In this document: positions 15,659 to 25,149 of the stretch, piece after piece | Numbering within the stretch: position 1 is the stretch's first letter | Layout of the letters: each line of letters opens with the position of its first letter | Assembly: GCF_900215505.1 (NCBI RefSeq) | Contig: NZ_LT907844.1 | Location: forward strand, 558,001 to 622,000 | Source: Cohaesibacter sp. ES.047 | GTDB taxonomy: Bacteria > Pseudomonadota > Alphaproteobacteria > Rhizobiales > Cohaesibacteraceae | Reading direction: 5' to 3' | Length of the DNA stretch: 64,000 bases | The notes under the pieces: model-generated | Databases searched by the model: none | Told to the model about the DNA's origin: nothing | The model's input: only the letters and a program-made list of their open reading frames with translations | Made by a program: the position numbers and the translations under genes

Positions 15659-18076
15659 TCAGCCGCGCAGCTCACCGCCGGTTGCCTTGGTTACGGATTC
15701 GATGATCCTGTTGGAGAGCGCTTCGATGTCCTCGTCCGTCAGGGTCTTGTCCTTGGGCTGCAGCGTCACTTCAAAGGCCACGGACTTCTTGCCCTCTTCC
15801 ATACGATCACCATCATAGAGGTCGAACAGATTGACGCCCGCAATCATCTTCTTGTCCGCGCTGTTGGCGGCTTTGAGGATGGTCGCGGCCGTCACATCCG
15901 TGCTGACGACAAAGGCGAAATCGCGGCGCACCGGCTGAAGATCGGAGAGCACCAGAGCGGGCCGCTTGGTGGCCTTTTTCTTGGGTGCCGGCACCGCCTC
16001 GATTGTGATTTCGAAGGCGCAGACCAGTCCGTCTACCTTGAGCTCGTCCAGCACTTTGGGATGCAGTTCACCGAACGAGCCGATGACATTTTTCGGACCC
16101 AGCTGGATCTTGCCCGAGCGACCGGGGTGATACCAGTCCGGCCCACCGGCCACGATCTGAAGCTTGGAGCTGTCAAGACCCATGGCTTCGAGCACGGCCA
16201 GCGCATCGGCGCGTATATCATAGACATCCGCGACATCAGCCGGATCGCGCCAGTGACGACCAGAGCCGATGACCTGCACAGCACCGCGACGGATCCCGGT
16301 TGCATGGGTGAACTGCTCGTCTGGCTGATCGCCAAGGAAGATCTGGCCCACCTCGAACAGCGCCAGATCATTGAAACCGCGATCGACGTTGCGCTGGGCA
16401 GCCTGCAGGAGGCCCGGCAGAAGGCTCGGACGCATGTCCGACAGATCTGACGAGATCGGGTTGGTCAACGCCAGCTCTGGCTTGCCACCGCCGAACAACT
16501 CGGCGAGGGATTTCTCGGTGAAGGACCAAGTGACCGCCTCGACCATGCCCCGCGCAGCAAGCTGACGGCGGGCATTGCGAATGCGCTTCTGGCGCTCGGT
16601 GAGCGGCGGTTTGGTGACCGAATGCAGACGTGGCAGCGGCGTGTTGGGCACCCGGTCGACGCCGACGATGCGCGCCACTTCCTCGACGATATCCGCCTTG
16701 CCATGAATGTCCGGGCGGAAAGTCGGCACAGCCACCTTGACCTCTTCGCCCTTGCCGGAGAGCCAAAAGCCGAGACGCTGGAGCACTGTCTTGATCTCGA
16801 TGTCAGGGACCTCAAGACCAACGAGGCGCTTCACTTCGGACAGCGGGAAGGTGATGATCTTGTCCTCAACGGGAGCTTTGCCAGCCACAACCATTTTGGA
16901 GGGTTCGCCACCGCACAGCTCCAGAACCATTTCGACCGCGGCGTGCTGACCGGGAATGACGAAAGCCGGATCACAGGTGCGTTCGAAGCGATAGCGGGCG
17001 TCGGACTGGATGCCCAGTGCGCGACCGGCCCGGGCCGTCAGAATCGGATCGAACCAGGCGCATTCGATGAGGACGTTGGTGGTCTCGTTGCTAGAGCCGG
17101 TTTCCTCGCCGCCCATGATCCCGCCGAAGCCAACAAGGCCCTTGTCATCAGCAATGGCGCAGATATCTTCGCCGTCGGCGATTTCATAGTCCTTGCCATC
17201 GAGCGCCTTCATGGTCTCACCGGGCTTGGCGAGGCGCACATGGATGTCGCCTGTCAGCTTGTCGGCATCATAGACATGAAGCGGGCGACCCCGGTCGTAT
17301 GTGATGTAGTTGGTGATATCGACGAGCGCGTTGATCGGACGCAGGCCAATGGCACGCAGGCGGGCCTGCAGCCAATCGGGGCTGGGGCCGTTCTTGACAC
17401 CCTTGACATAGACGCCGGTGAAGATCGGACAGATCGGATTGTCGCCTTCTTCTTTCAGCGTCACATTGATCGGGCTGTCGAAAGAACCGGTCACGTCCTT
17501 GGGGGTCTTTTCCTTCAGCGTACCGATGCCTGCGCCGGCCAGATCGCGGGCGACGCCATAGACACCGAGCGCATCGCCACGATTGGGCGTGATGGCAATG
17601 TCGATGACCGGATCATCAAGACCAAGCAATGGGGCGAAAGGCTCGCCGATGGGGGCATCTTCGGGCAGCTCCATGATGCCGTCGTGCTCATCGGAAAGGC
17701 CCATTTCGCGCTCGGAGCACATCATGCCGTTGGATTCGACGCCGCGGATCTTGGTCGGCTTCAAAACCATGCCGTTGGTCGGAATGACAGAACCGTTCTG
17801 CGCCAGCACCACCTTGATGCCCGGGCGGGCATTGGGGGCACCACAGACGATCTGCAGCACTTCCTTGCCGGTGTTGACCTTGCAGACACGCAGGCGGTCG
17901 GCGTCGGGATGCTGTTCGGCTTCCTCGACATAGGCGACGGTGAAGTCCTTCAAGGCCGCGGCATTGTCGATGACTTCCTCGACTTCGAGGCCGATGATGG
18001 TGAGCTTGTCGAGGATTTCTTCGAGTGACGCGTCGGTGTCGAGATAATCCTTCAGCCAGGAGAGGGTGAATTTCAT
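15659..18076 (-). CDS. pheT: Phenylalanine-tRNA ligase beta subunit
   Basis: An 805-residue subunit of the alpha2beta2 PheRS. Domains in order: N-terminal tRNA-binding OB fold (about 40-150; [23 protein letters not shown] split as VCKVNTGKE and [11 protein letters not shown]), the B3/B4 editing domain ([20 protein letters not shown]; residues 210-380), the B5 domain, the catalytic-like core ([16 protein letters not shown]) and the C-terminal FDX-ACB anticodon-binding domain ([15 protein letters not shown] to the end). Length is normal. The ATG overlaps the pheS stop by 4 bases. Confidence 0.98.
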   Translation of the reverse strand: MKFTLSWLKDYLDTDASLEEILDKLTIIGLEVEEVIDNAAALKDFTVAYVEEAEQHPDADRLRVCKVNTGKEVLQIVCGAPNARPGIKVVLAQNGSVIPTNGMVLKPTKIRGVESNGMMCSEREMGLSDEHDGIMELPEDAPIGEPFAPLLGLDDPVIDIAITPNRGDALGVYGVARDLAGAGIGTLKEKTPKDVTGSFDSPINVTLKEEGDNPICPIFTGVYVKGVKNGPSPDWLQARLRAIGLRPINALVDITNYITYDRGRPLHVYDADKLTGDIHVRLAKPGETMKALDGKDYEIADGEDICAIADDKGLVGFGGIMGGEETGSSNETTNVLIECAWFDPILTARAGRALGIQSDARYRFERTCDPAFVIPGQHAAVEMVLELCGGEPSKMVVAGKAPVEDKIITFPLSEVKRLVGLEVPDIEIKTVLQRLGFWLSGKGEEVKVAVPTFRPDIHGKADIVEEVARIVGVDRVPNTPLPRLHSVTKPPLTERQKRIRNARRQLAARGMVEAVTWSFTEKSLAELFGGGKPELALTNPISSDLSDMRPSLLPGLLQAAQRNVDRGFNDLALFEVGQIFLGDQPDEQFTHATGIRRGAVQVIGSGRHWRDPADVADVYDIRADALAVLEAMGLDSSKLQIVAGGPDWYHPGRSGKIQLGPKNVIGSFGELHPKVLDELKVDGLVCAFEITIEAVPAPKKKATKRPALVLSDLQPVRRDFAFVVSTDVTAATILKAANSADKKMIAGVNLFDLYDGDRMEEGKKSVAFEVTLQPKDKTLTDEDIEALSNRIIESVTKATGGELRG

Positions 18077-19155
18077 GAGGAGAGCCCTCCTACAAGTCCG
18101 GGAATGTCAAGGGGACGGAAGCCGTAATGGTCGAGCCAGCGCTTGTCGCCGTTGAAGAAGGCGCGCAAGTCCGGCATGCCATATTTCAGCATGGCGATGC
18201 GGTCGATGCCCATGCCCCAGGCAAAGCCGGTGTATTTGTCCGGGTCGAGGTTGCAGTTGCGCAGCACATTGGGATGCACCATGCCGCAGCCGAGAACTTC
18301 CAGCCAGTCGTCGCCTTCGCCAATGCGGATTTCATTGCCCTTGCGCTCGCAGCCGATATCCACTTCCATGGATGGTTCCGTGAAGGGGAAATGCGACGCG
18401 CGGAAGCGCATTTTCACATCATCAAGTTCGAAGAACGCCTTGAAGAATTCCGCCAGCACCCATTTGAGGTGCCCCAAGTGGGCGCCTTCCTCGATGACGA
18501 GGCCTTCGACCTGATGGAACATCGGGGTGTGGGTCTGGTCACTGTCGCAGCGATAGGTGCGGCCCGGGCAGATGACGCGGATCGGCGGTTCCTGATCGAT
18601 CATGGTACGTATCTGCACAGGCGAGGTGTGCGTGCGCAGCACCATCTGGGAGCCATCTTCCTTTTCCGGCAGGAAGAAGGTGTCATGCTCCAGACGCGCA
18701 GGATGATCAGGCGGGAAGTTGAGCGCGGTGAAATTGTAGAAATCGGTCTCGATGTCCGGCCCTTCGGCCACGGCAAAGCCCATGTCGGCAAAAATCGCGG
18801 TCAATTCGTCCGTGACTTGCGCGACCGGGTGCACGCATCCGTCAAAGGTGGCACCAACGCGGGTGGGCAGGGTGACATCCACGGTCTCCGAGACGAGGCG
18901 GGCATTGAGGGCTTGTTCCTTCAACACCTCCTTGCGCTCGGCTATCGCATCCCCGACGCGCGCCTTCAGGCCATTGAGCGCAGGGCCCATTTCCTTGCGC
19001 TCTTCGGGGCTCATCTTGCCCAGTGTTTTCATCAATTCCGAAATCTTGCCCTTTTTGCCAAGGGCGGAGACGCGGACGTCTTCCAGTGCAGCCTCATCGG
19101 CAGCAGCGTTAATGCCTACCGTGATTTCCTGCTCGAGTGCATTGAGTTCCGACAT
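18073..19155 (-). CDS. pheS: Phenylalanine-tRNA ligase alpha subunit
   Basis: A 360-residue catalytic subunit. The N-terminal coiled coil (residues 1-90) contacts tRNA-Phe. Class II motif 2 appears as [22 protein letters not shown] (in pieces: [19 protein letters not shown]) and motif 3 as [20 protein letters not shown] 19155 (MSELNAL) is preferred over ATG 19161, which adds Met-Val; neither has a clear Shine-Dalgarno sequence. Stop and pheT start overlap as ATGA. A 14-base tandem repeat lies 50-90 bases upstream. Confidence 0.97.
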   Translation of the reverse strand: MSELNALEQEITVGINAAADEAALEDVRVSALGKKGKISELMKTLGKMSPEERKEMGPALNGLKARVGDAIAERKEVLKEQALNARLVSETVDVTLPTRVGATFDGCVHPVAQVTDELTAIFADMGFAVAEGPDIETDFYNFTALNFPPDHPARLEHDTFFLPEKEDGSQMVLRTHTSPVQIRTMIDQEPPIRVICPGRTYRCDSDQTHTPMFHQVEGLVIEEGAHLGHLKWVLAEFFKAFFELDDVKMRFRASHFPFTEPSMEVDIGCERKGNEIRIGEGDDWLEVLGCGMVHPNVLRNCNLDPDKYTGFAWGMGIDRIAMLKYGMPDLRAFFNGDKRWLDHYGFRPLDIPGLVGGLSS

Positions 19156-19205
19156 AACCATTCCATATGGACATTGAGACCGGGACGCCGCCCGGACGGA
19201 TTTCC

Positions 19206-19247
19206 GTTGACTGTTCCCAGTTGACTATTCTCAGTTAACTGGGGTTT
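19206..19247 (-). repeat. 14-base tandem repeats upstream of pheS
   Basis: Three consecutive 14-mers: GTTGACTGTTCCCA (19206-19219), GTTGACTATTCTCA (19220-19233) and GTTAACTGGGGTTT (19234-19247); the first two differ at two positions, the third is diverged after GTTAACT. CAGTTGAC/GTTAACTG also form near-inverted arms. They occupy the pheST promoter or leader and may bind a regulator; no function is known to me. Confidence 0.6.
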
Positions 19248-19383
19248 TAACAGATTGACCGGCACAATAAAGCGGCTTTGTGAGGAAAACCTCCGATCTG
19301 GACCGATCAATCAAACTATCTGGCGGCGCGTTTCTCGATTGCGGCCCTCACAAGCTCTTTTGAGCCCTACAAAGACCAAAACA

Positions 19384-19415
19384 AAAACCCGCCTCGATTG
19401 CTCGACGCGGGTTTT
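19384..19415 (-). terminator. Rho-independent terminator of rpmI-rplT
   Basis: AAAACCCGCCTCGA-TTGC-TCGACGCGGGTTTT, a long stem with a single mismatch, followed on the minus strand by TTTTTGTTTT. It separates rplT from pheS, so pheST needs its own promoter within 19160-19380. Confidence 0.88.
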
Positions 19416-19545
19416 CAAACATTGTTTATGTTCGTGCGCCGATAGAGACAATCTCGCAACTCGCCCTAACGCGAATTGCAACATTTAAAGCCTCAACACG
19501 AATCCCTCATCCCAAAGCGCAACAGCGCTTGTGTGAGCGAAGGAT

Positions 19546-19905
19546 TTAGGCGGCAGCAGACGATTTGGCTTTTTCAACCAGGCTGGCAAATGCCTCTGGC
19601 TGATTGATTGCCATATCAGAAAGAACCTTGCGGTCAATTTCGATGCCGGCCTTGTTGAGGCCGTCGATAAATCGACCATAGGTCAGGCCGTGTTCACGAA
19701 CAGCGGCGTTGATACGCTGGATCCACAACGAGCGGAAATTGCGTTTCTTGGTCTTGCGGTCGCGATAGGCGTACTGACCGGCTTTTTCTACGGCCTGCTT
19801 CGCAATGCGGATGGTGGTCCGGCGAGCGCCATAGTAGCCTTTGGCAGCCTTCAGAACTTTTTTGTGGCGGGCGTGAGCGGTTACACCGCGTTTTACACGT
19901 GACAT
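19546..19905 (-). CDS. rplT: 50S ribosomal protein L20
   Basis: A 119-residue basic protein with the L20 signature: N-terminal [39 protein letters not shown] (shown in pieces) and [28 protein letters not shown]. It binds 23S rRNA early in 50S assembly and in many bacteria represses the rpmI-rplT mRNA. Start preceded by AAGGAG. It follows rpmI after 45 bases and ends at a strong terminator. Confidence 0.99.
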   Translation of the reverse strand: MSRVKRGVTAHARHKKVLKAAKGYYGARRTTIRIAKQAVEKAGQYAYRDRKTKKRNFRSLWIQRINAAVREHGLTYGRFIDGLNKAGIEIDRKVLSDMAINQPEAFASLVEKAKSSAAA

Positions 19906-19950
19906 GTTTTGATCTCCTTATAATCGGAATGCTGTTCTCAAGGTCTGCGC

Positions 19951-20148
19951 TTATTTGTAAGGCAGGAACTGCTTGATGGTTTTTGCATCCTGATCGCACA
20001 GAATTGTCGTGCCACGAGCTTTGCGGATAAATTTGGTGCTACGCTTGATCATACCATGCTGCTTACCAGCCTGGGCAGATACGATCTTGCCGGTTCCGGT
20101 CACCTTGAAGCGCTTCTTGGCACCGGACTTGGTTTTCAACTTGGGCAT
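19951..20148 (-). CDS. rpmI: 50S ribosomal protein L35
   Basis: A 65-residue basic protein starting [20 protein letters not shown] and ending with the usual QFLPYK. ATG 20148 is preceded by AGGAG (20155-20159); the frame is open 13 codons further but those residues do not belong to L35. In many Rhizobiales infC lies next to rpmI; here infC is 3.2 kb upstream, separated by a transporter/regulator pair. Confidence 0.98.
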   Translation of the reverse strand: MPKLKTKSGAKKRFKVTGTGKIVSAQAGKQHGMIKRSTKFIRKARGTTILCDQDAKTIKQFLPYK

Positions 20149-20187
20149 TTTGCTCTCCTGATGTCCTTCAAGTGGGACGATTCCCAT

Positions 20188-20746
20188 CTGATTGCGAGCA
20201 ACCAGCAGGTGTTCACTGTCGGACTGTTTGTTTTTGATGTCGCTCTAGATTGGCCATCTAATCCTTACGGATCAACGCGATAACCGCTCTGGAATGAGCA
20301 TTCTGACGTCACCACGGCAGCCCTAACACTTGAGCCGGATGAGTCGAGACTGGCGGTTTATACCGATGGGCGGGACGAGAATCAAGGGAAAAGGCGAAGA
20401 ATCTGTTGCGGGGACGGGAGTCATTGCCTAGCGCTGATGCCTAAAGGCAATTGAGGGCGCTAGATGACTGGTGGGCGGACAATGTGAGCCTTCGCTTCAA
20501 CCTGCCGAATGGCTGCTTCAGATAAACGCATCGATAGGATTACTCTGACCCACGTTTCGAACGAAGCATCATAGCAATTCTTGCAGCGAGACCGTTCTTT
20601 CCCAGGGGACAGTGATCCAGGGCCACTGGCCGTATTGAGTGATTTGTACCGGAGCCACAGCTACGAGTGCCTTGATGGTCCACCTCTTCCAGCGGTTCGC
20701 ATCGGCTGGCTGTCATCATGGCGCCGGCAAAGATATAAACCATTGC
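20188..20746. other. Non-coding or decayed stretch between rpmI and the EamA gene
   Basis: No convincing gene. At 20428-20463 a nested hairpin is seen: outer stem CTAGCGC/GCGCTAG, inner stem TGCC-TAAA-GGCA. Short frames at 20540-20743 (minus) and 20581-20802 (plus) are uncharacteristic. The minus-strand stretch around 20560-20720 reads as protein-like in a second frame too (TIKALVAVAPVQITQYG, WITVPWERTVSLQELL), so it may be the eroded end of a gene. The rpmI promoter should lie in the first 150 bases. Confidence 0.45.
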
Positions 20747-21703
20747 CTATGCTTCCGGTACGCTCTGTTGGCCCCTATTTTTTCTCAGACTTGCGAGTGT
20801 GAGACCGTAAATGCAGGCCACTATAACAATCAGGGCTGCGACTTGGAAGGGTGCGATGGCATCGCCTAGGAACGGTACCGCCAGCACCATCGTCAGAGCG
20901 GGCCAGGGGGTCGTGATCGAGCTGGCGAGTGATACGTCGATATGACGGACAGCGTAGAACCAGACGATCAGTTCCAGAAAATAGACAAGGCCCATGAGCG
21001 CCGACATTACTTGGAAGACGGCGTTGATACCGGAGCCAATCCCTGACGAGGCAGCGACAATCAGAACAAGTGCCAAGAAAAGCGTCGAGATCGCGACACG
21101 GAAGAATGTCACCTGAGCCGGGGTGATCGCTGTGTTGCTCAGTTCCTCCTTAATGATAACGTGTGCGATACTCCAAAGCAGCGGCACGCCGAGGGAGAGG
21201 AGGAACCAGGGCGACAGGCCCGACATCAGAAATGTGCCGCCCGTGCCAAGGTAATAAAGCGCGCCGATCAGAACAGCAGTCAGGGCCAGTTCGACCGGAG
21301 TTTTGCGCCGTTTCAAAAAAAGTGACTCCCAAAGGATGGCGAAGAGCGGATAGGCCTGTATCGCGATGGCCGCATTCGTCGCCCCGGCTTTTTCAACACT
21401 CAGAACGTAAAGATACGTCGAGAGACCAAAGAGCGCGCCAGTGAAGAGCGCGACGAGGATCATCCGTCGGCGTTCCTGACGGGACAGATCAATGCCGAAG
21501 ATTCCCTTGGTACCGCTGCGCAGTTCCCATCCAAATACTGGCGCGGCAAATACCACCTGCCACACGGAAAGTGCGAAGGCGAAGCTGAGCGCCCCGATTT
21601 CCGAAGGGCGCAGGTTCGAGATGATCGGCATGATCCCGAGCAAGGTGAGACTGACGAGAGAAAGGGTGATGCCCTTCCCGACCGACGGGGAAAAAAGAGC
21701 CAT
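20747..21703 (-). CDS. EamA/DMT-superfamily transporter
   Basis: About 318 residues with ten predicted transmembrane helices in two EamA repeats. The first repeat ends near FLKRRKTPVELALTAVLIGA and the second near FLGDAIAPFQVAALIVIVACI. The substrate is unknown; such exporters handle amino acids or metabolites. ATG 21703 (MALFSPSVGKG) gives a normal N terminus; ATG 21745 would add 14 residues and overlap the divergent gene's upstream frame. It is divergent from a MocR-type regulator that very likely controls it. Confidence 0.85.
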   Translation of the reverse strand: MALFSPSVGKGITLSLVSLTLLGIMPIISNLRPSEIGALSFAFALSVWQVVFAAPVFGWELRSGTKGIFGIDLSRQERRRMILVALFTGALFGLSTYLYVLSVEKAGATNAAIAIQAYPLFAILWESLFLKRRKTPVELALTAVLIGALYYLGTGGTFLMSGLSPWFLLSLGVPLLWSIAHVIIKEELSNTAITPAQVTFFRVAISTLFLALVLIVAASSGIGSGINAVFQVMSALMGLVYFLELIVWFYAVRHIDVSLASSITTPWPALTMVLAVPFLGDAIAPFQVAALIVIVACIYGLTLASLRKNRGQQSVPEA

Positions 21704-21781
21704 TGCAAGAGTCCATAATTGAGTTGACGCCCCAATTAATTGCACCCATATATATTTCAGTGCAATGAAAAGATTGATCTG

Positions 21782-23176
21782 ATGGCAATTTGGAAACCTG
21801 ATCTGTCAAGCCGTGTAGGCCCCAAATACCTGCAGATTGTCGAGGCGATGGCCGAAGACATTGCAACGGGTCGCTTGCCACAAGGGGCACGCCTTCCGCC
21901 TCATCGTGAGCTGGCCTACCAACTCGATGTTTCTCCTAACACGACCAGTCGGGCGTATGCCGAGGCGGTGAAACGGGCGTTACTGAAGGGCGAGGTGGGG
22001 CGCGGAACCTTTGTGCGTCTGAGCAAATCCGATCCAGCGCAAGCGGAACCTGAAAGCCTAAAAAGGGCAGCAAGCGGACCAATTGATCTGTCCCGCAACC
22101 TTCCGATGCCGGGGTTTTCAGAACGACATATCCGTCGCGTGATGGCTGAGATTGCGAACGACGCCGGTCTGCGATCCCTGTTGGATTACCAGACAGACAC
22201 CGACCTCCCGCATCATCGCGTTGCCGGTCAAACATGGCTGGATAACTGCGGTCTTGCCTCAGGCCTTGATTGCATTGTCCCAGTGGTCGGTGGTCAACAC
22301 GGCATTCTGTGCGTTCTCATGGCGCTTTTGCAGTCGGGCGATCTGTTGCTGGCCGAGGCGCTGACCTACACGCCGGTCCTTGCCATGGCAGCACGCCTTA
22401 ATCTGCAAACCGGTGCTGTTGCGATGGATGGCGATGGTGTGATGCCGGAAGCATTTGAGGCATGGTGCCGTGACGCGAAACCCAAAGCCTTTTACTTGAC
22501 CCCGACTTTGCAGGCCCCGACGACGGTCACACTCTCCGAGGCGCGAAGGACGAGGATCGCGGAGATTGCCGCGCAATACGGCGTGCTCCTGATCGAGGAC
22601 GATGTATTCGGGCCGCTCAAATCTGACAATCCTGTTCCGCTGGTGCAGATTGCACCGGAGACGACAATCTATGTGACAAGCTTGTCAAAGGCTGTCGCAC
22701 CCGGATTGCGCGTAGGTTTTCTGAAGGCCCCCGCGAAGCTGGCTGCCGCGCTGCATCAGTCGGTCAATCTGAGCGTTTGGATGACGCCACCTCTGACCCT
22801 AGAGGTAGCGAGCCGGTTGATCGAGGACGGCACAGCAGCGGAATTGGCCAGCCAGCAACAGCGGGTTGCGAGACACCGGCAACGGCTTGTTCAAGACATC
22901 TTGGGCATGGCTGCTATCCCATCCCCATCGGACGGCTTTCACGTCTGGTTACCGCTACCGCAGGGCTGGCGTGCCGATGTGTTCAGTTCTGAATGCGCCC
23001 GTTTGAGTGTTCGGGTGAGTGAGGCTCGGAGCTTCGCTATGAACGCAAGTGATGCGCCCGAAGCCATTCGCCTCTGCGTTAGCCATGAGGCCAACGAAGA
23101 GCGAGTGCAACGCGGCCTGGAAATTGTTGCAGGTGTGTTGCGCCAAAAGCCAAGTGGGTCCTCGATGGTGATCTGA
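21782..23176 (+). CDS. MocR-type regulator (GntR DNA-binding plus class I aminotransferase domain)
   Basis: A 464-residue fusion. Residues about 10-75 are a GntR winged helix (RVGPKYLQIVEAMAEDI, LPPHRELAYQLDVSPNTTSRAYAEA in pieces). The rest is a PLP aminotransferase-like domain with YVTSLSKAVAPGLRVGF, where Lys303 should bind PLP, and VVGGQHGILCVLMALLQ as the phosphate-binding start. MocR proteins sense PLP or an amino compound and act on the neighbouring transporter, here the divergent EamA gene 78 bases away. Start ATG 21782 (MAIWKPDL) matches the family; an upstream ATG at 21740 is less likely. Confidence 0.9.
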   Translation: MAIWKPDLSSRVGPKYLQIVEAMAEDIATGRLPQGARLPPHRELAYQLDVSPNTTSRAYAEAVKRALLKGEVGRGTFVRLSKSDPAQAEPESLKRAASGPIDLSRNLPMPGFSERHIRRVMAEIANDAGLRSLLDYQTDTDLPHHRVAGQTWLDNCGLASGLDCIVPVVGGQHGILCVLMALLQSGDLLLAEALTYTPVLAMAARLNLQTGAVAMDGDGVMPEAFEAWCRDAKPKAFYLTPTLQAPTTVTLSEARRTRIAEIAAQYGVLLIEDDVFGPLKSDNPVPLVQIAPETTIYVTSLSKAVAPGLRVGFLKAPAKLAAALHQSVNLSVWMTPPLTLEVASRLIEDGTAAELASQQQRVARHRQRLVQDILGMAAIPSPSDGFHVWLPLPQGWRADVFSSECARLSVRVSEARSFAMNASDAPEAIRLCVSHEANEERVQRGLEIVAGVLRQKPSGSSMVI

Positions 23177-23255
23177 GCAAAGGGCGCCACAAAAAGCTGC
23201 CGTTCGTTCAACATGCAGCTGACAAAATGGGCTCCAAACAGCCATTCAGCCCAAC

Positions 23256-23288
23256 AAAAAACCCGGCTCGATTGAACCGGGTTTTTTT
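23256..23288. terminator. Bidirectional terminator between MocR gene and infC
   Basis: AAAAAACCCGG (23256-23266)/CCGGGTTTTTT (23277-23287), an 11-bp stem with A/T tracts on both sides. It serves the rightward MocR gene (stop 23176) and the leftward infC (stop 23359). Confidence 0.9.
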
Positions 23289-23358
23289 CAATTCCAGCCA
23301 AGAGCCCCAGAGGACGCCAAAGTCGCGACGTCAAATCACCCGGGGTCTCAACGGCGGA

Positions 23359-23895
23359 TTATTTTGGCGCAACAATCATGATCATCTGGCGGCCTTCGAG
23401 CCGTGGCTCCAGTTCGACCTTTGTGCGCTCGGCCAATTCGGCCTTGACCCTCTGAAGCAGCTCCATACCGAGATTCTGGTGAGCCATTTCGCGTCCTCGG
23501 AAACGCAGGGTGAATTTCACCTTGTCTCCTTCGTCAAGAAAGCGATTGGCACCGCGCATTTTCACTTCATAGTCATGGGTATCGATGTTCGGACGCATTT
23601 TCACTTCCTTGACATCGACGACCTTCTGTTTCTTGCGCGCTTCAGCTGCCTTTTTCTGAGCCTGATACTTGTACCGGCCATAATCCATGATCTTGCAGAC
23701 CGGCGGTTTGGCATTTGGTGAAATTTCCACCAGATCCAGCCCTGCTTCGGTTGCCCTGCTCATGGCCTCACTGGTCGGTATGGCACCATGGTTGGTACCC
23801 TCATCGTCAATGAGCTGAACTTCGTCTACACGGATTAGGTTATTGATGCGCGGCCCCGTATCACGGGTTGGTTGCGCTCGGAATGGACGGCGAAT
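23359..23895 (-). CDS. infC: Translation initiation factor IF-3, ATT start
   Basis: The full gene is 178 residues and starts at ATT 23895 ([10 protein letters not shown]..., Met in the cell). Nine bases upstream is AAGGAG. The frame from there is open through [21 protein letters not shown] and joins the ATG-started part at Met45 ([21 protein letters not shown]). Residues 17-90 are the IF-3 N domain, the C domain follows ([22 protein letters not shown] in pieces). IF-3 rejects non-canonical start codons, and in E. coli an AUU start gives autoregulation; the same control is inferred here. A start at ATG 23763 would delete half of the N domain. Confidence 0.93.
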   Translation of the reverse strand: MRRPFRAQPTRDTGPRINNLIRVDEVQLIDDEGTNHGAIPTSEAMSRATEAGLDLVEISPNAKPPVCKIMDYGRYKYQAQKKAAEARKKQKVVDVKEVKMRPNIDTHDYEVKMRGANRFLDEGDKVKFTLRFRGREMAHQNLGMELLQRVKAELAERTKVELEPRLEGRQMIMIVAPK

Positions 23896-24217
23896 GGTCG
23901 TATTCTCCTTGATTGTTGCACTTCTGGCGTTAGATACATATGCCGCAGCTTGGGCCTCCTTTCAAGCCCTGCAAGGGTCTCAAAGCCTGATTCAACGTCA
24001 GAAACACAAGCCTTTTTGCAAATTTGGCTATTTGTACTGAGGGCCCGGGCTGAAATGTCGCGCAAAACGAGGGCCCATTTAAAGGCTGCCATGCGCTATT
24101 TGCATGTCCGGCGATGACTAAGATCAACGATCCGGCAAGGCTGTCTGATAAAGAGCAGACACCAAACCCGCGCCCATTGGTCGCGCCCACAGCAACCTGC
24201 CCAAGGTACTCTTCTTT
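23896..24217. other. Intergenic region upstream of infC and the FocA-type gene
   Basis: 322 bases holding the infC leader (Shine-Dalgarno CTCCTT at 23905-23910 on the plus strand) and the start region of the divergent channel gene. A possible infC promoter is TTGAAA...TATGTA with a 19-base gap, which is longer than ideal. No gene seen. Confidence 0.5.
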
Positions 24218-25081
24218 ATGACTCAAGTCCCCTTCGACGCTTTGCTGCCTGCCGAAATGGCGAAAAAGGCCGAAGATGCAGGCGTGGCCAAGGCCACCAA
24301 GCATCCGCGCAACACGTTCATGCTGGCCATCATGGCCGGGGCCTTCATCGGCATCGCCTTTATTTTCTATACGGTCGTGACCACCGGCAACGCAAATATG
24401 GGCTGGGGAGCAAACAAGATGCTGGGCGGTCTCGCCTTCAGTCTGGGGCTGATGCTGGTGGTGATCAATGGCGGCGAGCTCTTCACCAGTACGGTGCTGA
24501 CGGTGGTGGCGAAAGCCAGCAACAAGATCACATGGGGCCAACTGGCCAAGAACTGGGTGCTGGTCTATGCGGGCAATTTCGTTGGTGCCATGGCGCTGGT
24601 CGGCATCATGCAGGTCGCACGGCATTTCGAGCAGGGACCGGGCACCAGCCACGCGCTTGGCATCCAGTATATGTCGATTGCCGACCACAAGCTGCATCAC
24701 GGCTTCTTTCAGGCGGTGGCTCTTGGCACCATGGCAAATGTCATGGTTTGTCTGGGCGTCTGGATGACCTTCTCGGCGCGCACGGTCACCGACAAGCTTC
24801 TGGCGGTGGTCCTGCCGGTTGCGATGTTTGTCGCTGCCGGGTTCGAGCACAGTATCGCCAATATGTTCCAGATCCCCATGGGGATCATCACCAAGGCCCG
24901 TGTCGATGACAGCTTCTGGGCGGAGGCCGGTCGCGCTGCCAGTGATTTTGATGCGCTGACCTGGTCGAACTTCCTGATCAACAACCTGATACCGGTCACC
25001 ATCGGCAACATCATCGGCGGCGGCCTGCTTGTTGGCTGGTTCTACTGGTACATCTACCTGCGCCCCAGCAAGTCGGCATAA
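24218..25081 (+). CDS. Formate/nitrite transporter (FNT) family channel
   Basis: A 287-residue integral membrane protein with six transmembrane helices. FNT features are the broken helices NGGELFTSTVL (omega loop with the Leu-Phe-Thr gate), GNFVGAMALV, and GVWMTFSARTVTDK, and the second half AAGFEHSIANMFQIPMGI with the central histidine. Pentameric channels of this family move formate, nitrite or hydrosulfide. NCBI-style naming would be FocA-like; I cannot decide the substrate. The Shine-Dalgarno is poor (AAGG 12 bases upstream). It ends at a clear terminator. Confidence 0.93.
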   Translation: MTQVPFDALLPAEMAKKAEDAGVAKATKHPRNTFMLAIMAGAFIGIAFIFYTVVTTGNANMGWGANKMLGGLAFSLGLMLVVINGGELFTSTVLTVVAKASNKITWGQLAKNWVLVYAGNFVGAMALVGIMQVARHFEQGPGTSHALGIQYMSIADHKLHHGFFQAVALGTMANVMVCLGVWMTFSARTVTDKLLAVVLPVAMFVAAGFEHSIANMFQIPMGIITKARVDDSFWAEAGRAASDFDALTWSNFLINNLIPVTIGNIIGGGLLVGWFYWYIYLRPSKSA

Positions 25082-25115
25082 GATCAAATAACCATAACGA
25101 CAGCTCTTTACCTAT

Positions 25116-25149
25116 AAGCCTGATCCCCCGTTGGATCAGGCTTTTCCTT
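25116..25149 (+). terminator. Terminator after the FNT gene
   Basis: AAGCCTGATCC (25116-25126)/GGATCAGGCTT (25133-25143), an 11-bp perfect stem with a 6-base loop, followed by TTCCTTTT. It also covers the 3' end of the convergent glycosyltransferase gene. Confidence 0.88.

Noticed and set aside
16622-18028. Long plus-strand frame opposite pheT
   Set aside because: It mirrors pheT codon structure and has no recognisable domain.
20540-20802. Small genes in the gap before rpmI
   Set aside because: Two opposite frames overlap, neither has a ribosome site or known domain; decayed sequence is more likely.
23359-23763. A truncated or broken infC
   Set aside because: The in-frame extension to ATT 23895 with a good ribosome site supplies the missing N domain, so the gene is complete.
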